Shown here: positions 59,960 to 64,000 of the stretch, piece after piece
How the letters are laid out: each line of letters begins with the position of its first letter
Numbering within the stretch: position 1 is the stretch's first letter
Assembly: GCA_038503035.1 (NCBI GenBank)
Contig: JAVSML010025178.1
Span: 17,665 to 81,664 of the forward strand
Direction: 5' to 3'
Length of the DNA: 64,000 bases
Source: Crocodylus rhombifer
Lineage: Eukaryota > Chordata > Crocodylia > Crocodylidae
The notes under the pieces: model-generated
Seen by the model: the letters and a program-made list of their open reading frames with translations, nothing else
Database searches by the model: none
What the model was told of the DNA's origin: nothing
Made by a program: the position numbers and the translations under genes

Positions 59960-60720
59960 CCTGCGGACACACGCACCCACCCCCCGCATCGACAACCGCG
60001 ACCCCACAGCCACACGCAGGCAGAGGCGCTGCCCCCGCCCTGTCGCAGCTGCGCGCGGGGATCGCTCCCTCTGCCGGGCAGCCTCGGCCCCGCGCGCACG
60101 ATCCGCTGGGTCGGCAGCTCGGGGCAGCCGTCTCTTCCCTTGTTTGCCTGATCTTGGCTCTGGAAGGAAGGCAGGCACTGCTTTTAAACACCCAGGGGGA
60201 ACGTGCCTTTAAAACCACAGGGCTGGCCGGGCACACTCGGCGGCAAAGACTTGAATCCGCCTCAAGTCGTGTTTTTTTTTTTTTAAAGCATCTACACCCG
60301 GGTCGACGAGGTCCCTCCTGCAACGCGCTGCGACGCCGAGGATGCAGAAGCAAAGCTCCGGCCCGCGCAGGAGGTGCTGAACAGCCTCCCCCGGCCCGCG
60401 GGGTCCTCGGGACAATCGGACTCACCGAGTTCAACCCCTCCCGGGCGCAGCGACTGGCTGCGGCTCTGCCCGCGCGGCTGAGGCTTCCCGCAGCACTTCG
60501 AGAGCTTCATCTTCCAGCGGAGTTTCACTGAGTTACCGAGTAAACTTCGCCATTGGTTGACCAAATCTTACCTACGCGCTCATTGGTGGATATTTCAAAA
60601 CCTCCGAAGCCCCGACACAGATTAAAAGCACGGAGGTGCTTTGTCTAACCGCTCCTGACAGGCACGAAGGGCTGGATTGCCTGCGTGGCATCAAATAGCC
60701 ATACGCTACTCAGGTAGGAA
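59960..60720. promoter_or_regulatory. CpG island with paired inverted CCAAT boxes
   Basis: CpG-dense sequence with ATTGG boxes at 60,552-60,556 (CCATTGGTTG) and 60,582-60,586 (TCATTGGTGG), 30 bp apart, typical of NF-Y promoters. Rightwards, a TATA-like ATTAAAAGC lies at about 60,621, and CTACTCAG-GTAGGA gives a donor at 60,713/60,714. Leftwards, an ATG at 60,510-60,508 with A at -3 opens MKLSKCCGKPQPRGQSRSQS and reaches a donor CG-GTGAGT at 60,426/60,425. Either strand, or both, could be transcribed. I do not recognise the peptide. Confidence 0.6.
60426..60510 (-). CDS. Candidate first coding exon of an unidentified gene
   Basis: Twenty-eight codons plus one base from an ATG in good context to the donor GTGAGT at 60,425, within the CpG island and just downstream of the CCAAT pair on the minus strand. 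Cysteine pair at residues 6-7; the rest is basic and serine-rich. No second exon was located to the left, and CpG islands often give chance frames, so this is a weak call. Confidence 0.2.
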
Positions 60721-60837
60721 GCTGCCCTCACGCTATTAACTCTAAGACAGACGTGCTTGCTAAGATCATGAAGTTAAATACATTTCAATGTTAAGCTCCT
60801 GCAAGTAAAAGCTTGTGCTGTCCATATATACCCTAGT

Positions 60838-61083
60838 GGACACATTTACACATTCATGCCCTACTTACTGTGAATGAAATTTTTGTGCTCGGTTAACCAA
60901 CTACTAATTCAACTGTGCTACTGTGCAGTAGCATCAGCACATGGGTTGGGGTTTTTTTATGTTTACTGCAAAGTAGCCTAATAACACTATGCAGTAGCAT
61001 ATCAGTATCGTTTTTGATTGGCGCACTACTGCACAGTGTTATTAGGCTACTGTGCAACAAGCATCTAGTGTAGATGTGTTAGT
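60838..61083. mobile_element. Palindromic MITE
   Basis: The ends GACACATTTACACATTCATGC (left) and AACACATCTACACTAGATGC (right, reverse complement) pair with few mismatches. Inside, GTAGCCTAATAACACTATGC at 60,973 pairs with its inverse at 61,026-61,050 (25-bp arms, one mismatch). Non-coding. Confidence 0.6.
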
Positions 61084-61284
61084 CTATAAAGCTGCATATC
61101 TACCTTTTGAATAGCAAAACTCACACTGACTTACTGAACCGGGACTGGGTCCAGCCTTATTTGTAGTGTTTAACACCAAAAATCCTCCATACCACACTAC
61201 TTCCTAGCATGCCCTGGTTACCTAGCCTCCCCAAAGAGCACAACCTTGTGCAACGGATCATATGTCTTCCTGATATAACTGTTT

Positions 61285-61400
61285 GACAGGCATCCTATGG
61301 CCTATTTGACCCCAGCAGACTTCCTGCCTAGGTCATGGGGGCTGGACTCGATGATCTCGCAAGGTCCCTTCCATCCCCTAATGTCTTTGAAATCTATGTG
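61285..61400 (+). mobile_element. CR1 LINE 3'-terminal fragment
   Basis: GGGGCTGGACTCGATGATCT, then CGCAAGGTCCCTTCCATCCC, then AATCTATG is the canonical CR1 3' end. About 115 bp survive. The flank to 62.7 kb shows nothing else recognisable. Confidence 0.75.
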
Positions 61401-62726
61401 AAGGCCCAAGCCCAGAGGCTTGGGGTTCAGGTGCCTCCATTTCACTTGCCCTCAGCCATATGGCCATAGGAGCAAGCTAGGGAGGAATCCCCTATTTCCA
61501 TGAAGTCAGTGTGTAGCTGAGATCCTCCCACTGGAAGCTGACCAGTGGGATGCTAACTATGAGGCTCTCGTAGGGCATCCTGTTCGCAAGTAGACAAGGG
61601 TGCACCCTCTGCACAAACCCATTTTTAAGCCACCTACTTGGTCAGAGTACTTCCCCGTCACCTTCGTCGTCATGGTATTTCACCTGCCAGGTGGGAAAGC
61701 TAGAATGAGCCAAGGAGATAAGAGGCAGCCAGAAGCCTACTGCCTAGTAGCCAGCATGTCAAGGAGTGTGATGCCTTGCCACTAGGCATATGCAAGTGGA
61801 CCAAAGGAAGGTTGTTCAGATACTCTAAGGTAATGATGATACTCTTATACCTTCCAAACTGGGGAAGACCCCTTGTTCTTCTGACTCTAACATGGGGGCT
61901 CAGAAACAATTCACCAAGCTTCACAGCTCTTCTGGCTGTATGTTAGTTGTGTCAGCTTGCCAAAGGCTCCTTCTCAGACAGGCTTCAGAACAGCTCCCTG
62001 GTGATTCCTGAACATAGCTGTTATGTATAGCTTGCAAATAAAATGGGAGTTTCCAATTTGGCAAATACAAACTACACCCTCCCAGGGCTTCCTCATTTCC
62101 ACTGAATCTCTTAGGAATAAGCTTGGGCCCTACAGCCCCAACAAAATAAAGCCCAAACCCCTTTATAAATGCACTATAACTCGAAGAAAAAGAACTGGTG
62201 ATATGTAATGAGTTGTCACCAGCCATCTGATTTTTTAAGTGCTTTAACAAGCAACCCACCTCCCACTCAATGCTTTATCAGCACATCTGCTATGGCTCCT
62301 TCTGGCTTCTTTTTTCTCCTTCTCAGCCTTATTACATAAATATTCATCCCCAAAAATTTTAAGCTGACTTCCACAGGGAGGGAAAGGCAAAGGTGGAGAT
62401 AAGGAGAGAAAAGCTGAGAATTTTGTAGTCCTGGAGGCATGTTCCAGCATGGAGCTAATCCAGTCCATGATGGATCCAAACTCTGGATTCTGATCTCACT
62501 CAGCTGGAATTATTATACCATTATACAAAAATGGTCAAATACATGAGGCTTTAGGTAGTTCAGATTTGGAACGCCTAAATTCAGGAGAGTTTAGAGTTGG
62601 GAAAGGAAGGGCAAACTTTGGCTCTCGATACAAGGCTCAAAGCCAGAGCATCATGTGTAACAATATCCCCAATGTAAATATAGATGTTCATTTGTTTTGT
62701 CTAGCACTGAGGGCTGTCTGCTAGAG

Positions 62727-63038
62727 CAGTGGTCTCCAAAGTGGAGTGCGCGCACACTAGGGGGTGCACAAGACAATCCATTGGGGTCCGGGAAGAAAAT
62801 ATTCGAACTTCTATTTATATTTATTTTTTATCTAAAAAAATAAGAAAGAAATTAAACTTTACTAACATTTAATATACAGATTAACACTGACACCCTCACT
62901 CGGTTCGTATGTCAGATGGTTACATGTCACGTGTTTATAATTTATAAATAAATAAATAAATATACATATATTGGGGGTGCATGCTCAAAAATTTTTTACT
63001 GAGAGGGGTGTGCAATCAAAAAAGTTTGGAGACCACTG
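62727..63038. mobile_element. hAT-type MITE, 312 bp, near-perfect target duplication
   Basis: Terminal repeats CAGTGGTCTCCAAA at both ends are flanked by TGCTAGAG (62,719-62,726) and TGCTAAAG (63,039-63,046), 7 of 8 identical. The same family as 47,851-48,074 but inverted and longer: it retains about 90 bp of interior (CGGTTCGTATGTCAGATGG and more) missing there, and lacks the 62-bp duplication. Contains an AAAT simple run near 62,945. Confidence 0.9.
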
Positions 63039-63246
63039 TGCTAAAGGGAAAAATTGCTCCTGTGTGGTAGAGTCAGGTGTATAAAGCTGGGTGTATAAAG
63101 AGTCTGTAAAGCCACAGGCTGGGACTGATTTATCTCAGCTCAGATGGAGGCAGATGGGGGCTACAGGTAATGGAAGTGGCACTGGCACAAAAAGCGATCT
63201 TTCCCAGAACAAACTGCTGCACGCCAACAGCACAGGCACAGATCAG

Positions 63247-64000
63247 TAGGCCTGTGCAAGTTGGCAGCAATCCGATCCAGCTTTGGATCTGGTCGCTTCA
63301 GGTGGTCAGGATCTGATCCGGAGATCCGGACTGGGTTTCTGCCTCAATCTGGCCGAAGCAGCTCTGAAGCTTTGGAGCCACCTCGGAGATCCGGCCATAA
63401 AGTATAATGAGGAATCAATGAAATATCTATACCTTTGTTGTTTTTTGTCCGATTTGGATGAAACTTGCAGGGATGGTAATCTCTGCGGAGAGCTTGAAAT
63501 CTGCCAAGTTTCAAGAAGATCAGTGCAGGGGTTTGGGTGGAACTGTACCTCAAATTCTTGAAAGCCAAACTCATGTCACAGCTGTGTGTTACATCATGGG
63601 TGGGAGTCAAAATTGCAGGGCTGGTAGCTCTCACTGAGGCCACAAAGCCTGCCAAGTTTCAAGGAGATAGGTGAAGGGGTTGGGGGGGAACTGCACCCCA
63701 AGCTGCGGACAAGCAAAACTCATGTCATGGGTGACACTGCGTGTGTTAACGTGCAGCAGGTGACAGCTGCAGCAATGGTGGCCCCTGCTGAGGCCACGAC
63801 ACCTGCCAGCTGTGGAGGAGATTGGTGCAGGGGGTTCTGGGCCTTGCACCCCTGGCTGCTGACAGACAAAACTGGTGCCAAGACTGTCTTGAGGTAGTTC
63901 ATTGTCTGTATTGATTCTTTCTTCTCAGCCTGGTTTTGTAGGTGCTAATTGATGCTCGTTAAATCGTTATGTAGTAGCTAGGTCCTGTGCATTGAGCCGG
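63247..64000. mobile_element. Transposon-like unit with degenerate tandem repeats, cut by window end
   Basis: Starts TAGGCCTGTGCAAG, similar to the hAT terminus at 30,589. A GATCC-rich part (63,270-63,400) is followed by about three diverged units of roughly 150 bp. The marker CTGCCAAGTTTCAAG(A/G)AGAT recurs at 63,501 and 63,649, and CTGCCAGCTGTGGAGGAGAT at 63,803. No right terminus lies in the window; no protein recognised. Confidence 0.55.

Noticed and set aside
59860..60531. Open frames over 200 codons in the 60-kb CpG island
   Set aside because: Compositional; both strands are open over the same bases and contain Ala/Arg/Pro-rich text without a family match.
60640..64000. RPN1, the usual neighbour of RAB7A in mammals, as the right-hand gene
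   Set aside because: No RPN1 signal peptide or exon text was seen in the CpG island or to its right, so the neighbour is left unnamed.

Overview
This is vertebrate nuclear DNA, most likely from a non-avian sauropsid and probably a crocodilian. The evidence is abundant CR1 LINEs with short 8-bp tail repeats, several small hAT-type DNA transposons, MIR-like ancient SINE remnants, CpG islands, and one clearly intron-split gene with GT-AG junctions. The common turtle and squamate SINE families were not recognised. The species call is inference.

Only one protein-coding gene can be read with confidence: RAB7A, on the minus strand, from about 41.65 kb down to about 10.55 kb. Its structure is a non-coding first exon in a CpG island (41,561 to about 41,650), a 21.7-kb intron 1, then five coding exons: 19,824-19,876 (coding part), 15,612-15,738, 13,349-13,567, 12,238-12,366 and 11,846-11,941. 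A 3'UTR of about 1.3 kb ends near an AATAAA at 10,568-10,573. The joined coding exons give 207 codons plus stop, with every GTPase motif and the C-terminal Cys-Ser-Cys prenylation signal intact. The promoter carries a perfect GTCACGTGAC CLEAR/E-box, ETS sites and a YY1-like site, which fits control as a lysosomal-pathway gene.

Layout: 1-560 is a GC-rich CpG island cut by the window edge. 0.56-10.5 kb is intergenic, with one old CR1 fragment. 10.5-41.7 kb is RAB7A, whose introns hold an antisense 2.6-kb CR1, a 467-bp hAT element with perfect target duplications, homopolymer runs, and a CR1 copy containing a 218-bp inverted repeat with no mismatch found by eye. 41.9-58.2 kb is gene-poor and holds two MIR-like SINEs, an 86-bp tandem duplication, a hAT MITE, a second long CR1 and a tail-to-tail CR1 pair. 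58.2-60.7 kb has an antisense CR1, the C-terminal fossil of a non-LTR retrotransposon (probably the restriction-like-endonuclease type), and a second CpG island with two inverted CCAAT boxes, presumably the promoter of a neighbour I could not identify. 60.8-64 kb contains more MITEs and a transposon-like unit with degenerate tandem repeats of about 150 bp.

I found no rRNA, tRNA, CRISPR, operon or prokaryotic feature. The most unusual structure is the long inverted repeat at 35,604-36,069. The most functionally suggestive is the CLEAR element in the RAB7A promoter.
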